From contig NC_054553.1 in NCBI RefSeq assembly GCF_017654505.1, positions 12,908,549 through 12,972,548 on the forward strand: DNA of 64,000 bases. Reading direction: 5' to 3'. This stretch comes from Polyodon spathula (taxonomy: Eukaryota > Chordata > Actinopteri > Acipenseriformes > Polyodontidae). Shown piece by piece: positions 1 to 45,280 of the stretch (the stretch's first letter is position 1; every line of letters begins with the position of its first letter). A model generated the notes under the pieces. It searched no databases. It had not been told where the DNA came from and saw nothing but the letters and a program-made list of their open reading frames with translations. Both the position numbers and the translations under genes were made by a program.

Positions 1-1120
1 GCAGAAACACAGCAGCTAATAGCAGATATAAGGCTTAAAGAGCCTGGAAAGCAAGAGAGAACAAGTGGGAGAGAGTTCCAAATAGTCGGAGCCATGAAGC
101 TAAACGAGTGTTCTCCAAGTGTGGTGCACTTTTGTTTGGGATAACAAGCTGGCCAGAGTCGGAGGACCTCAGATTGTGGGCAGGGACATAGCAGGTCAGC
201 AAGTTGAGGAGGTACTTGGGGCAGGAGAGTTTTCAGAGTACTTTACAGGTAGCCAGTGCAGCTGGGCAAGATGGGAGGGGTTTGATGTGGTCACGTTTTT
301 TACATCTGATAGGGATCCTGGCAGCGTTATTCTGAACTAGCTGCAGTCGGTTTATAGTGCTTGCCAGAAGACCACCATATAGAGAGTTGCAGTAGTCAAG
401 AGGAGTCAAATGCATGACAAAGTATTTCCACATCCAGGAGAGAAAGGTAGGGACAGACTCTGGAGATGTTTCGAAGATGGTAGAAGGTAGATTTGACCAC
501 AGAGGAGATGTGGGTATCAAAGGAGAGGTTGCCGTGGAAGTACACCATGGCTTCGTACTGCGGGGGAAGGCAGCAGCAGACATTTTCAGAGGTTCAGGGC
601 GGCTATATTGAGATTCTTAAGTTGAGTTTTAGATCCTATAGAAGGAGTTCAGATTTGCTAGTGTTCAGCTGAAGAAAATTGGCAGACATCCGGGCCTCGA
701 TGTCTTGAATGCAAGCTGAGAGCTGGACTATGGCAGAAGGGCTTCCAGGGTCTGGTTTTAAGTAGAGCTGGGTGTTGTCAGCATAGGAGTGAAACATGAG
801 GCTGTGTCGGTGGATGAGGTGACTCAAGGGAAGCATGTAGATGTTGAGGAGAAGGGGCACAAGGGCCCAAGGGGGGGTAAGTGGCTGTTAGGTCAAGGAG
901 GACCTTGTACAGAGGGAGCAAAAGCATTAAGCAGGAGATCATTCACAATCTAAGCAGAGCAGTTTCAGTACTGTGATGCGGCAGGAAGCCAGACTGTAGA
1001 GATTCAAGCAGATTCTTACCGGTGAGATGTTTCATCATTTGACTGGTTACAGCCCTTTCAAGTGTTTTGGAGAGAACAGCGAAATTGGAGATGCAGTGAA
1101 TGGTGCAATAGTACTCAAAT
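1..1120 (-). mobile_element. Decayed LINE (L2/Rex-like) reverse transcriptase fragment
   Basis: Read on the minus strand, 860-636 encodes the palm region of a non-LTR reverse transcriptase, with LLLNIYMLPL, then YADNTQLY, then MSANFLQLNTSKSELLL. Farther on, at about 430-300, comes LDYCNSLYGGLLASTINRLQLVQN, again typical of the L2/Rex/CR1 group. The frame is broken several times between and after these blocks. The catalytic YADD box reads YADN, so the copy could not be active even if the frames were joined. The 3' end of the element lies beyond the left edge of the window; the upstream end fades out near 1120. Family placement is from recognition of motifs, not from a search. Confidence 0.8.
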
Positions 1121-2694
1121 TAACTTGGTATTGTTATTTTTAGCAAGGTCAGGAAGAGAGATCATTATAATTTATCGTAATAATAAAAAAATTACTCTTG
1201 TACAAAGTGTTAAATAGAAAAGGGTACAGACTTTAGCAAATAAGTTGACCGGAAATTACTTCATGGAAATATGTTGTTATATACTGTACTGGCAAAGGTG
1301 GTTCATTTGCTACAGTTGCTAGGAATTAAAACACAGTTCTTCACCTCTAGAGTTTTGCTGTAGACAACAATTAAACAAAAACTTTAGACTGTAACTAGTT
1401 TAAATCATCCCCTTTCATTTTTAAAAGCCATTAATAGTATTTGAGCATGACTGCTGTACATCAACATTATTTGTAACTTCAGAAAAGCAAATTTAGACAT
1501 CATTAAAAATGAAGGCAGGGGCCGTGCCTAATCTTTCACTATTGATATCGTTCTCCAAAAAAGCCAATGCATTGATTCATCGACGTTATGAAAGGGTAAA
1601 AAAACGCAGTTATGCATGTGCAGCTGTGGATTACTGTGTAACATTGCTGGTAATGCTTTAAAAACTATTATGCATATTAAATTGATTACATCAATGCATG
1701 TAGTAATTTTTTTTTTTTTTACCTCATTCATGTGGATTTGTACCAGTTGGAGGTCAAAGCAAAATGTAAAAAAAAAATTAAATCTGTAACCAGTCAGAGT
1801 AACAACCAATCAAACTGTGGTGCTAAAAGGAAAATTTAAACAACTTTTAAACAGCAAAACTGTAAATAGTTCTGATGTTGACGGCTACCTGCAGAGACAT
1901 TGGTACATGATCTACAACACTGATTTGTATGCCGTGAACAGGGGATTTCAGAAGAAAATGTTTGTCTTTCTCTATTTCTACTACCATTATTTAGTCTGTG
2001 TACTATATTGCATGTTAACTTCATTACTCTGAAATAGTTACACTGGAAAATAATATAACTATGTTGATGCAATATATAAAAACACTGATGTTATGGTTGA
2101 AAACGCTGATTTTGAGATGGATGCACAGCAGATATACAGCACTGTACCTGGGACAGATGAATAATTGCAGAATGTATTTGTTGTCCCTTGCCTTCTTGGT
2201 CACTACAGGTAAATATTGTGGTCTCCCTACAATGTAGTGGACAACTGTCCCTCCATTATCAATAAAATTGGTATTTTTTTTAATGAACAAGCTGCAACAA
2301 AAGTACAATAGTAAGCGCTCGCATATCTGACCTTTATAATGTTGTGACTTCCTCAGTGACGGTTAAACGAGTGTGACACATCTGATTATTTCATTTGGGC
2401 CCGTTCTAACCCTTGTTTGTTTTTTCAGGGCACACAGATACAATGTTGAAAATACATAGCTGAAAGGACTATGTTTTAAAATAAGTAGGCTTCCAGTTAG
2501 ATGTACTGTAGTTGGTTTTGTTGGTACAGTACTATATTATCCACATAACCCATTTTAATTCAGAGTTTATGATTCTGAAAATATGTGAAGGATAAACAAA
2601 TAAATTGTAACACTGAAGAGGTGGGCTTTGTATCAGAAAACTGGTGACTGTCAGAAATCCTGTGTGATGGGTAATTGCATTAATTACATTAATT

Positions 2695-2705
2695 TATATA
2701 TATAT

Positions 2706-2762
<57 letters not shown>
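2695..2762. repeat. (TA)n microsatellite
   Basis: Alternating TA for about 68 nt, with one phase break near 2716. The minus-strand frame of alternating Tyr and Ile across it is an artefact of the repeat. Confidence 0.95.
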
Positions 2763-2765
<3 letters not shown>

Positions 2766-5700
2766 GTGTGTGGTAATATGTATATATATGTGTATAATAT
2801 GTAATATATAAAATAAAGAAATAGAAATATGGGAATTGATTTGTGTTGGAAAACATGGATTGAGAATTGATTAGGGGTTTGCTACGCATGTGGACTAGCA
2901 GAGCTATACTGGTGTTCTTTTCTGAAAAGAGACTAATATTGCAGATAGCAGACTGTTTGGTTCAAATTGCATGTACTGCTAACCACTGATAGAGACGATG
3001 CGTCTACAAACTGCCCAACAATGACTGCAAGCTAATGAGATAACAATGCTGTGGACTAGAAGGGAACAGGCTCTAGACTTCAGAGAGATCAAAAGAGATA
3101 ATCCCACTGGCATCAAAGGGGGTCGCAAGGAGATAACAAAAGGCAGATGTATGGACCTTTTGTCTCCAGGATTGTGAAGAATGTACGGAGTTCAGAGGTT
3201 GTCACACTAGACTACACACACAGACACACACACATTAACACTCACACAATAAATTAAATTACCTTGACCATTGGTTAATGTCAGAGAAAGGGGAGGTGGA
3301 CCATCTATACAGAAGGGTATTTAATGTCATGCAAACATTGTAATGTTGAGTATTGTTTGTCCTGTACCTGGGACCAGACTCCCTGCATATTTCAATAAAC
3401 CTGGCAACTGATTGAAGAAAAGGACTGTGCATTTTCTTGAATCTACTTAATCACCATCATCTATTTTGTTAAGTTACTTCAATTTGTTTCTTAATACACT
3501 TAATATTTCTTAAAACGTGACTGACGTGTACCAACCAATATGCATATTTTGGGTATCCCCTTACATGCCACATTGTGGCATTTTACTAGTTTACAGGAAA
3601 TTCGGTGCTGCCTGTGGGTTGTCCAAAAGCAATGCACAAGTCTGACACGTGAGATTCATTCCATGCTGTTCCAGTCAGGTCCTAAATTAGTTAATGGACC
3701 ATTAACAGTATCAATAAAGTAGCAGGTTCAATTATCAAATGTAGCTCATTTAATTTAATTAATAACGATGTGGACTGGAATTGATTTTGAGTTATACACC
3801 CCTGTCCTAAGGTCAACAAACCCATTGAGTTGAGAGTGGGGTGTTGCTCAGTATGTCACAAAGTGAAGCACTGAGCAAGGGTAGATCTCCAGTATCTCCT
3901 GACTTGCAGACCTGGCACGTGGTACTGTAATTCTGCACAGTGATGCCTCCTATCAGTTCTTTTCATTGTGGTTCTTGCTGCTCTTTTCGCCCTACCTTCT
4001 ATTCTTTGATTTCTGCTTTTTTGTTACAAGATTATGTGGACTGATTAATATATTTGGAAATGATCATGCTATTTATCTACAACAAGTACAGTAGACTCAT
4101 GATTTTGCTGCTCTGCAACTTAGCATTTTCTGGGTTTTGTAAGCAGTTGCATCCTGTACAGTTTGCTATAGTATTCCTAAATTATGTCAAGTTGCTTCTT
4201 CCAGCAGTTACTTGCTGGATGTTGTAAATAACAGAATGGAGCAAGTGCAGTAGCAATTACTGTATATTGCTTCTTTTAGAATGAAAATCGTCATCACTTC
4301 ACAAGTTTTACCCTATACTGGACAGTCTAAAGAAAACCTAATAGATGGTGTGCAATTAGACAATAGGGGCACTATGTCTCTGTATTTGCTCATTAAAATG
4401 TTTCACATACAGTTTTTGAAGACCAAACCATTATCTGTTCAGTGATACTAAGGTGTTTTGTGTGCCAGGGGTCTGAGTGGGAGTAAGTTAGCATATACAG
4501 TGGGTTTGCATTTGAAGTTTTTATAGTGTGGTTCAAGGATTAACTGGCTGTCAACAACCTAGTTTTTCCATTCGACCACATTCTGCCTGGGCTTTCTCAT
4601 ACGCACAGTCGACAGCCAGTTTGTCAGTAGTCACTCGCTGCCGACCACGCATTCTTACGATTGTACCTGAATGGGGAATTTTAACCAAATCCATGCTGTA
4701 AAACAATAATAACAGTAAAAGTGTTTAACCCACAAAACAATACATTTACATAATAATATACCACAACCCTAAAATAAACACAGTACGCACAGGGGCAGGG
4801 TGTACCACGCCACACAGTGTCGCAAACAATAATGTACCAATGGGATTACTACAGCCACGGTTATGGCTCACACAAACTTAACTGTTGACCACCCAATTTA
4901 TTTAATTTCAGGATCTACGGCGTTCAGGTAGTGTTGCTAGGTAGAAACACCAAACCACTGTTTTTTGAATGATAAACGCTTTGACTTTTTGGAACACCTA
5001 TAGACCCAGACACGTGTACGTGGAGAAAAAATATAGTGGTAAAGTAGTCATCATCAATCTTTGGAATATGAACACATCACAGCTATACTGCTTCACTGTT
5101 AACACAATCTCTATGAATTCTTATTCCCACCCTCCCGAGCCATTGATTTGTCAACATTCAGACTGAACTTGCCCCTGGGATCCGCAGCAAACGACTATTA
5201 GTCAGAAAACTGAGTAAACTTATGAAGTCTTGCATTCTTTTTGACTGCAATGAAATATTATAATGCAGGTGTCTTGCAACAGGATAAAGTAGGACAGACC
5301 AAAAAAAAAAAAAAAAAAGTTTATAAAAGCCAATGCAGCTGGAACTGTACTGTCGAAGTATGGTTTTGGAAAGAAATGTTCTTGAAGTGGTTGGGTTCTT
5401 GATAAGCTAAAAAAAAAATAAGTTTGTACAGGTGATGTAGGATGTATGACTTAATTTTACTTACTGGTGCGCTGTTAAATATCAGTGATTTACACTTACT
5501 ACTGGAATTTACAGTAGTAGTATTATATCTATATTTGGATGTAATTTGACATTGTACTTAAACCAATTATTTTGAGGTGGTCAAAAATGGAATAGCTCTT
5601 CTATTAGAAGTTTAAGTAAAAACAAAAAACAACACTTAAGTTAATGGCATAAAATGTTGCAAACAAGGGTTATTACAAAACTTTTCTTTATATTGGTGTT

Positions 5701-6261
5701 GAACATGTACAATAGGAAGAAATAAAGAATTACATGACTGTGTAGAAATAGTGTTTTGAGCCCTGCTGAAAAAAGGAGATCTGTTAAACCTGTGAGTTCA
5801 GAGGATTAATCCAACACACTTCTCCACTATATAAACGAGGTCCTACTGATATGATAACTGATAAAGCTTTAATATCCCTCAGCCACTTGCAAAATGGGTG
5901 TGTTGTCTGGAAACAATTAAAAAGGATCAGTGCCTGCTTTACAGTTCATCTTGCTTTTTAGTAACAGGCTTCAGGGCAAGACAGAGTTAAAACACTCAGC
6001 CAGACGGTAGAAATTCATTCAAACCTGTTAATGTGCAGTGTTAGGTAAGGTCACACTATGTATTTATAGCCTGGAACTTTGCCTTTTCTGCCTAGTAAAG
6101 AAACAGGCACGCTGTACTACACACATACAGAGTAATGGCTATGAATGTTCTTGTATTAATAACATACAAATCTGCCACCACATAAAAAAAAAAAAAATAC
6201 TGTGCTTAGCCTACAGTAGCTTATTGTATTTGAGAAATTAATAAAATGCTTTTTCTCTTTT

Positions 6262-6337
6262 TTCACTCGTAACGCTGTAACGCACCCTCACAGGTCAGGA
6301 GGGAGGTTGTTGATTAGGATTCATTCGCTGTGTCGCA
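6262..6337 (-). mobile_element. LTR fragment, same family as 26781-27414 and 62451-63223
   Basis: The block around 6285-6305 (CCCTCACAGGTCAGGAGGGA) matches the equivalent segment near the end of the two fuller LTR copies, and the fragment ends in GTGTCGCA like their CTGTCACA terminus. Only the terminal part is present. Confidence 0.55.
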
Positions 6338-8722
6338 GTCCGTATTACTATACATTTATACATACCATAGACCTATATGTAGAGAACAGTCTGGCATAAT
6401 TATGATGCAATTCAGTCGGATTGTTCTTTTATAAAATGTGCATGTACTGTATGTAACGTGAACTGCTTTGTTATGGTGCTGATAAAGATCTGGAGCAAGA
6501 TGGTCTATCTGACAAGGATTGTAAATTTGACTCTTCATGTAGGCTGTTGGCAGCAATTCCATGGTGTCCCATGCTTTAGATAAAGAACATTTCCAAGTCT
6601 GACATGGCTTAAAGGTTTTTACTTTACAAACAAGATTAAGGTGATTGCTGAGAAATTCCATTGACACCATTGCTACCTTCTTTGTACTTGTCTGGTTGTG
6701 TTCAGTGAGGAAATAGTACCTACTGCAGTATGAACTTATGCACCTGGGTGAATTATGGTTTGAACTCATTCAGAGGGACGAACGCAAGTCTTAAATCAAT
6801 GCATAAGGTGTCAGTGTAGGTACTTTAAGTTGTAAAATATTTACTTTAGAGTCTGCCCTACCTTTTGTACGCACCAAATACCCCTTGATTAACCAAAAAG
6901 TACTGTGCTGCCTTTTGACTGTCGTTTGCCCTGAGTTTGCTAAGACAGAAGGGGTTCTTCACTTTTTTTAATTTTATTTTTTTAAATCACATATGGAACA
7001 AATTAAAGCAGCTTTGCCTTTTCCACTTTGAAGCTTACTGTAGTGTTCTGCGCAGTGTCGGGCACAGGGCCTGTTTACTAAGCAGATAGACTAGATAGAG
7101 TTTATTAGAAAGGGATAAAAAGCCAAGGGGAAATTTACTGTAACTCTGTAGATCTGTCATCTGAAGGATCATGGAATAAAAAAAACAATCCACCTGCATG
7201 GAAAAGGTCCTGTTGTCGTCACCAATTTAATTTGTGGACAAAAAAATCTAAATATTCAGCTGTTTAATCAGCCGCGGGAGTGTGGTAGTGGGACAGGGCT
7301 ATGCTTACAGTCTGGTCTTCCTGGTGGAGGCTTTTTGGTATTTTTTTCATTTTAAAACATTTTGATCACATCATGATTTTATTGTGAAGCGCCTTTTAAA
7401 GCGCGTTTTAGTTATAGTTTTTTTTATACCAACAGTATAGTAGCTCGAAGGTGCTACTGTATATTATGATCAGTAATTTCAAAAAGTTGCCACTGCCTCT
7501 GTGTTAAATGTCTCAGACACTATTCGAGGTAGTGACTTCATAGACTTAGTGTTATATAAACACTGTATGCTAAATGCAGAGGTCGCACTAGCTTTTCTGT
7601 TCATGCGTTCCTGAAACGCATGTGCCCAAAATGTTGCGTCAAATATACATTTTAACACAAAGTCTAAACTCCAGGGATGTGCATTTTTGTAATTTTTTAT
7701 GAACGTTTAAACTCTGACATGTAGTAGTTTAAAAAATATCTGTCTGTGTGTAGATATACATATAAACGCAGACACACTTTTTTCTTTGTTTATATATACT
7801 AACAGTAGACCGTTCACATGACAGAGACAGGATTCTAAGCACTGTTTGTTGCCTCATCTACATGTTTATTTTTCTGCTTTTTTTTTTTTTTTTTGCCCAG
7901 CAGCTCTTTCACAGAAATCTCCCATTCAAAATTATAAGAAAACTTATTTTTTGTTTGTGTTTTTGTGCATTACTACTGCTTCTGCCACTCACTGTAGTAG
8001 TCAGAAGTAGATTGCTGAGATGCAGATGAGCAATCTTCATGAGAATCCACTGAAGATGCTGACTGCTTGGCAAAAAAAAACATCTGTATTTATGTTCATT
8101 ATTCAGTATTCATTTGTATGCTTAAAAACATCTGTAAGGGCATCCTTGTTAAACTAGTGTAGACAATAACAAATGCACAACGTCAAATTAGGCGACTGCA
8201 ATGAAATGAGAGTTAAAAGTAGGATCGGGGATGAACAATTCATGTAATTTGTCAGCTCTGTTTCAAATAAAATTAAAGGGACCAGAATTAGGCTCGGGCA
8301 AGATATGAAGGTAAAGCAAAGATTGTTTTGCAATTAATCGCTTTTTCTCAGTTTAATTATGAAAGAGAATCGGCTAAATTTGTCACCTGATTAAAAATAA
8401 AACACAAAAACTTCAAGCCCTACTTGTGTATTTGTGTGTGTGTGTGTGTGTTTGCATTGACTTTTTCCAAAATAATTGTTTTATTTCTTAGCAATGTGGA
8501 CCTCTGTTAATATGGGGCATAACACATTATTTTAAAATAAAATACAGTGCATGGTGGGATACTAACATATTAATTTCCACAGTTGATATAACTGAACTAT
8601 TCTAATAGCAGTGTGTGTGTCTATGCATTATACCTGAATAAACATGAAATGGTACTTCAGTGTGGACGTTAAAGTTTGAGCTGGATTAATTAAAATGTGT
8701 TTTACGGTCATAGCTGCAGTGT

Positions 8723-8800
8723 AATAGATTGCCACAAATTTGAACCAGGGATCTTCTGGTTACAAGCCCATTTCTTTAACACTGGACCACACAGCCTCTT
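8723..8800 (-). mobile_element. tRNA-derived SINE head
   Basis: On the minus strand this reads as a tRNA-like head: GCTGTGTGGTCCAGTG (A-box region) followed about 35 nt later by CTGGTTCAAAT (B-box). The same head occurs in the SINE at 45060-45280. Confidence 0.65.
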
Positions 8801-8956
8801 ATATTTTTTAAATGTTGTCTGTATCATTTTTGCTACAATGAACTGATGCAAGAGTTATGATTTTCCCAAACCAAAATTGTCATAATTCTAAACTGAATGA
8901 TAATGACAAAAGATAACTGAAACTGCCTTTTTTTTTCCTAAAACAATTATTTTTGT

Positions 8957-9300
8957 TCATTTTCCAATTTTCTCCCCAATTGGGAATGTCTGATTATTAT
9001 TTAGCCCAGCTCACTGCTGCGACCACCAAACTAACTAAGGAGAGACGAAGATGAGCATTTGCGTCCTCTGAAACTGTGCAGCCGTATTCAGAAATTACAG
9101 CATTGGAGGACCATGCAATTCTGAACGGGGGTAGCTGCTATGTGGTGAGCCAAGGACTCCCCAGCTGATCTAACCCATATCCTGCCTGTCCACTGTTGGC
9201 AGTGGCATAGCTTGGATTTGAAATGGTGTTCTCCAAACTATAGGGTGCATCCTGCACTCCAGGTGGTGCCTTTTCCAGATGCGCCACTCGGGAGCCCCTG
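8957..9300 (-). mobile_element. tRNA-derived SINE of the type abundant in sturgeons
   Basis: The minus strand starts at 9300 with GGGGCTCCCGAGTGGCGCAT. It continues through a GGAGTGCAGGATGC block, a degenerate B-box and a body block TGTAATTTCTGAATACGGCTGC, and ends near 8957 in CCAATTGGGGAGAAAATTGG. I recognise the head and tail as those of a SINE common in acipenseriform genomes; this is from memory. Two overlapping minus-strand open frames here are incidental. Confidence 0.7.
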
Positions 9301-10338
9301 CAACCTGACATTTTTTTAGCGTTGGCAGTCTCAACACTAAGCCAGCGGCATAAATAATATACAGTAGTAACATAAATCAAGTTATGACAAGGCTTATTGT
9401 ACCTGATTGATTCTGAAAGCCCCCAGTAGGGATAACCACGGCTTCGTACCTAATCTGGGTGTTCAAATGACTAGGGCCATTTTCTTTTTAGGTTTGTTGA
9501 TGAAAGGTTCTGGAGCTAGTACTAACAGGCATATGCAAACGCTCAGCCTGTGTACCCTAATCAAATCCTTTGTTAAATGCTAAAAAGTGAAAAACTGAAG
9601 CTTGAAGTTTGAGTTTAATAATAATAATAATTGCAGAGTCTGTTCAGTTACTCGGTGTAGACATAATTTGGACTTCATAAACATTTTATAATAATGCTAG
9701 ACTGCCTAGAACAGCTGCTTTAAATAAGATCTTCATTAAGGTAGCTTCATTTACTCTGCATGTATTGAACCTAGTTTTTGTTTGTTGTGCATTGTATCTA
9801 CATATCGATTAAATTCAAGTGCAGACCTTATCTGTAGTGTTAGTCATGTGTATTGTAGTAATGGGCTGAAGGCTGTATGAGTTCTAGCTTTAGTGTTTTT
9901 GCTGACAGAGATCTAGATGACATTTTAAAATATAAGTGTTTCCTCATCAGAAACTATTTTAAAATGCTGCCAAACATCGCAGTCACTTTAAAGCCAGCGT
10001 GTTGATTAAACAATTTCAATTTCGAAAACCATTATGAGCTGCAATTCATTATTTTTTTCTTTCTACATTGTGTCTAATTGTACAATACATTCATTTGAGT
10101 GATGCAGCCACACTCTCTTGAGCTTATTTGCCACAGTTTAAAAAACAAAATAACAAAAAAGGTGTCTTGTTTGATTGTCTGCAAATGTTCCTTCTGTTTT
10201 AAACTTTTTTAATCTTTAAAACAGATTGGACGTCAAACAGCTGAAAGAGTTGATTTAAAAAAACAAAAACTGAACTGGTCTTACTCTTGCATTTTAATCG
10301 GCTGTTATAATTACTCCTTTTCTTTTTGACATTTTCAG
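9301..10338. other. Non-coding region before MTM1 exon 2
   Basis: AT-rich sequence with no exon seen. It ends with a pyrimidine-rich run and the ATTTTCAG acceptor of MTM1 exon 2, so at least its distal part is intron 1 of MTM1. Confidence 0.6.
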
Positions 10339-10362
10339 TTCCGTCGTAAAACTCCTGAAATG

Positions 10363-40324
<29,962 letters not shown>

Positions 40325-42030
40325 AAAAGTGCAAACCTGTAAATAATATGCAATACATCACTCTATACGCCTTCACGTTTAGACCAAAAAAAAAAAGCCT
40401 TAAAAAAACAAAAACAAAACATTGTCTTCTGAACTTAAGGAGGACCTTGAGTTGCACTAGATGCAGTCTGTGCCTTGATCTTGATTTCCCTCAGTTCCAC
40501 CTTTTTAATGGGTTATTTGAAGTTGTATTTAAATATAGTGGGAGTGAGGGGCTGTCAATGATATAGAGAAGTTACATTTTAAGTGATTGGCCCCTGCACA
40601 ATATAACTGTAGCCCAAGGTTAATTTTTTTTATTATAAGTTGGGAAGCTGTTTTTGGCAGATAGCGGTGAGATGGAGAAAGAGTTTTTTTTTTTTTTTTA
40701 CGGTTGTTTTGTATTTACCTCAGTAATTTACTGTTAAGTCCTGTAGTTTGTAAATTTTAGGTATTTTATTTAGTGTAAAGCTCAATAGTTTTGTAAAAAA
40801 AAAAAAAAAAAAATAGGTTCTTTAAAAAAAAAATAGGCAAGAAGTAGAATTTAACTTTTGTAAATGTACTGTTATAGATGTAATACCCCTATAAAAATGA
40901 TTAATGCATTGTGTAAGCGCTGCTGGACCCTGGTGATTTCAGTTGAGGGGGGCAGCAGGTTCACCAATAGCTGTTTAGTGCATTTATTTTCTGTGGGGGG
41001 GATTGTGGAGTTTTTTTAATTGTATGTTTACATAGGATTACCATTTAATGAGAATATATTCTGCCTTATAGTAAAATTAAACTAGAAGTACTATATTGTT
41101 AGGCGGGCCTGGACGTTGTAAATAATTCTGATTGAAGTTAATATAAAAGTAAGTAAGGTTTAGTTTGCTTTGAAGAGGCCTGTAATGAGATCTAAAGATT
41201 TGCTATGAAAGTTTTGGAGAAGCCAGAGCCTCATTCTTCTGTAGTGCAATGAGCTCCTGATTTTGAAAGATGGTAGGTTTGTAGGAACGTGATCTTTGTG
41301 TTTTGGGTAAAAAACATAAGTTGCATAGTGTGGATTGCATTTTTTAAAACGAAAAAACAAAGAAAGATAATTTAGTGATGGGACAAACAAGAGACAACAA
41401 AAGAATATTAAAATATTGTAAAGGTTTGTAGCTGAAAATATATGAAAATGCACCGCTTTGTTACAGGAAATCGGTGCTATTCAATTCAGTGTCTTTGCAG
41501 GCCTCTTTGGGGTTGTTCCAGAAAATGGCACCTAACAAATGAACCTTTAGGAGCTGCAGAACCACACACTGGACACACACTGGTATTGTCTTACATGGTT
41601 AGGGTTGGCCGTTGATATAAACCTGTTTGAATGAAAACTACAATTTTAGATTTAGCCAACACTAGGCTAGCTGCAGGTGAAGCCCTCCATATGTGTTTGC
41701 AAGCAAACCACTGTGTATCGTATTCAATGGCATTCTAATGCTTCTCCTTAATTCTAACAGTACCATATGTCAGTGTAAAATAAACCCACCAATTTTTAGT
41801 CACACAGTCCTTTTAATATTTAAACATTTATGTATGCAAGTCATGGTCAAAGTGGTTGCAGTGCAGCTGAGGCCTAACATGTCCAAAGTTTTGTGTAAAT
41901 TACCGTGCTCTAGACCAAAGGAAAAGCATATTATTATTATTAATTTTTTCCCTCTGGTGCATTACTGTCAAGCAGTATTTTTTTCTTCCTGAAGACCTTT
42001 CAATAAATGTTTGTTTGAACATCTGTGCCA
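40325..42030 (+). other. MTM1: MTM1 3' untranslated region (inferred)
   Basis: Runs from the stop to the AATAAA at 42002-42007, which is followed by a GT-rich stretch (TGTTTGTTTG) suited to 3'-end cleavage. Contains several poly-A and poly-T runs (40386-40396, 40684-40700, 40796-40813). An earlier AATAAA at about 41779 is an alternative. The exact end is inferred. Confidence 0.6.
42002..42007 (+). promoter_or_regulatory. Likely MTM1 polyadenylation signal
   Basis: Canonical AATAAA 1.7 kb after the stop codon, followed within 10 nt by GT-rich sequence. Confidence 0.6.
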
Positions 42031-42984
42031 GCATTAATTATTCATAGTCCTCACTGGTTAAGCTAGCTTTTCAAAAGCAATGTACAGTAAATGAGCATGA
42101 GAGTGTGCCAAAAAGTGGTTTCAGTGTGTGACTGCCTACACTGTTAAGTAGATCTTGACTGCCAAGCACTAACTGTACTACTACAGAGAATTATGTCTGG
42201 TTGTTAACACATTTTCATTAAAAGCCTACTTTTGGACTTGCATACTAATCATGGCTTTCTAGCTTAGTTTATGTCTGAAAAATGAAATGTACAAGCTTTA
42301 TTATCAGGGCCTGTATAACATATGTGCCTGATTAAAACAGTGTTTATTTAAAAATAATAAATTGTACGCATGTATATATATATATAATAATATATATCTA
42401 AACAGGTATAATATTTATTAGATAATATATATATTATATATATATATTATATAAATAAATAAAAGGGACATCTATTGACCACCGGTATGGGTTTTAGTGA
42501 AGGGGGACCATACTGTAATGTTAAGGGGAAAGGTGTAAAAGAGTGCTGACCAAGGCTTTAAAACCCATTCTCGCTGGTACCTTATTAGCATTAAAATATT
42601 AGCAGTGCTCCCCTTAAGTTTTACCTTTCTGGTGTTCATGCGCCATCATTTAGCTTCTCTGTCACTCGGATAGTCTCAACCTCACTCTGGTGAAGCTGAC
42701 ACATACAGGTAAGTTACAGAGAACCAGCCATGTTGTTATTTTTTTAATCTACATATCTTGAATTAAAACAAGCAACACATCTTTTAATTAAAACGAGCAG
42801 ACACCTGCAGGGCTGGCTTTTGTGCACCAGAGCTTGGTTTCTTGCTGACACCCGCTCTCGAGCTCCTGCGTGAAAAAGGAAGCTGGCTTGTTTGTGGGAT
42901 TGGAAGATGCCCACTGAATCTTTGGGTCTCCTGAGCCATATAGGGAATTGGTGTGGTGAGGAGTAAAGCAAATTGGGAGAAAAT
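42031..42984. other. Intergenic sequence after MTM1
   Basis: AT-rich, with imperfect TA repeats at 42373-42465. The last 40 nt (GGTGAGGAGTAAAGC, AAATTGGGAGAAAATG) resemble a SINE tail leading into the G tract. Confidence 0.6.

Positions 42985-43020
<36 letters not shown>
42985..43020. repeat. 36-nt poly-G tract
   Basis: Thirty-six consecutive G residues as printed, directly after a SINE-tail-like GGGAGAAAAT. Length may be affected by sequencing or assembly. Confidence 0.9.
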
Positions 43021-43021
<1 letters not shown>

Positions 43022-43207
43022 CTTCAGCATGACGCAGGAACCAATGCTGATGTTACTTATATTAAAAGTAAGATAGTTGATTTTAAAGCATGTGCTCTTG
43101 CAAGCTTTTAGATGGTAGAAAACAACTTCAGTGTAGACAACTGATAAAGCATGGCCTCTACCTTTAAGGTGGCTCCTCGAACCAAATCCAAAAAGCAAGG
43201 TGTTCAG

Positions 43208-45016
<1,809 letters not shown>

Positions 45017-45059
45017 TATGTATGTATGTATGTGTATATATATATATATTATATACACA

Positions 45060-45280
45060 TACAAATCGCTTTACAAGATACAAGATTAGGATGTGTGAAT
45101 TATGCATCAGCTGCAGAGTCACTTACAACACTATCTCACCTGAAAGATGGAGCACAAGGAGGTTAAGTGACTTGCTCAGGGTCACGCAATGAGTGTGACC
45201 GTGGCTGAGCTGGCATTTGAACTGGGTATGTCCTGGTTATAAGCCTGATTCTTTAACCACTGGACCACACAGCCTCCTTT
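45060..45280 (-). mobile_element. CORE/MIR-like tRNA-derived SINE
   Basis: On the minus strand: tRNA-like head GGAGGCTGTGTGGTCCAGTG with B-box CAGTTCAAATGCC. A MIR/CORE-like middle follows (TGACCCTGAGCAAGTCACTT, then AACCTCCTTGTGCTCC), and the tail is CTTGTAAAGCGATTTG. The head matches 8723-8800. Confidence 0.75.

Larger units (their letters stand above)
1121..8722. other. Non-coding upstream region
   Basis: No exon, RNA gene or convincing promoter is visible. The stretch is AT-rich, with a long (TA)n tract at 2695-2762, short poly-A/T runs (1709-1720, 5301-5318, 6182-6196, 7877-7894), a small (CA)-rich patch near 3213-3235, and an LTR fragment at its centre. All open frames are short and lack family resemblance. 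The non-coding first exon of MTM1 may lie here or left of the window, but nothing in the sequence marks it. Confidence 0.6.

Noticed and set aside
16..1120. A host gene on the minus strand near the left edge (frames of 74 and 116 codons)
   Set aside because: The residues match LINE reverse transcriptase motifs and the frames are broken; it is a retrotransposon remnant.
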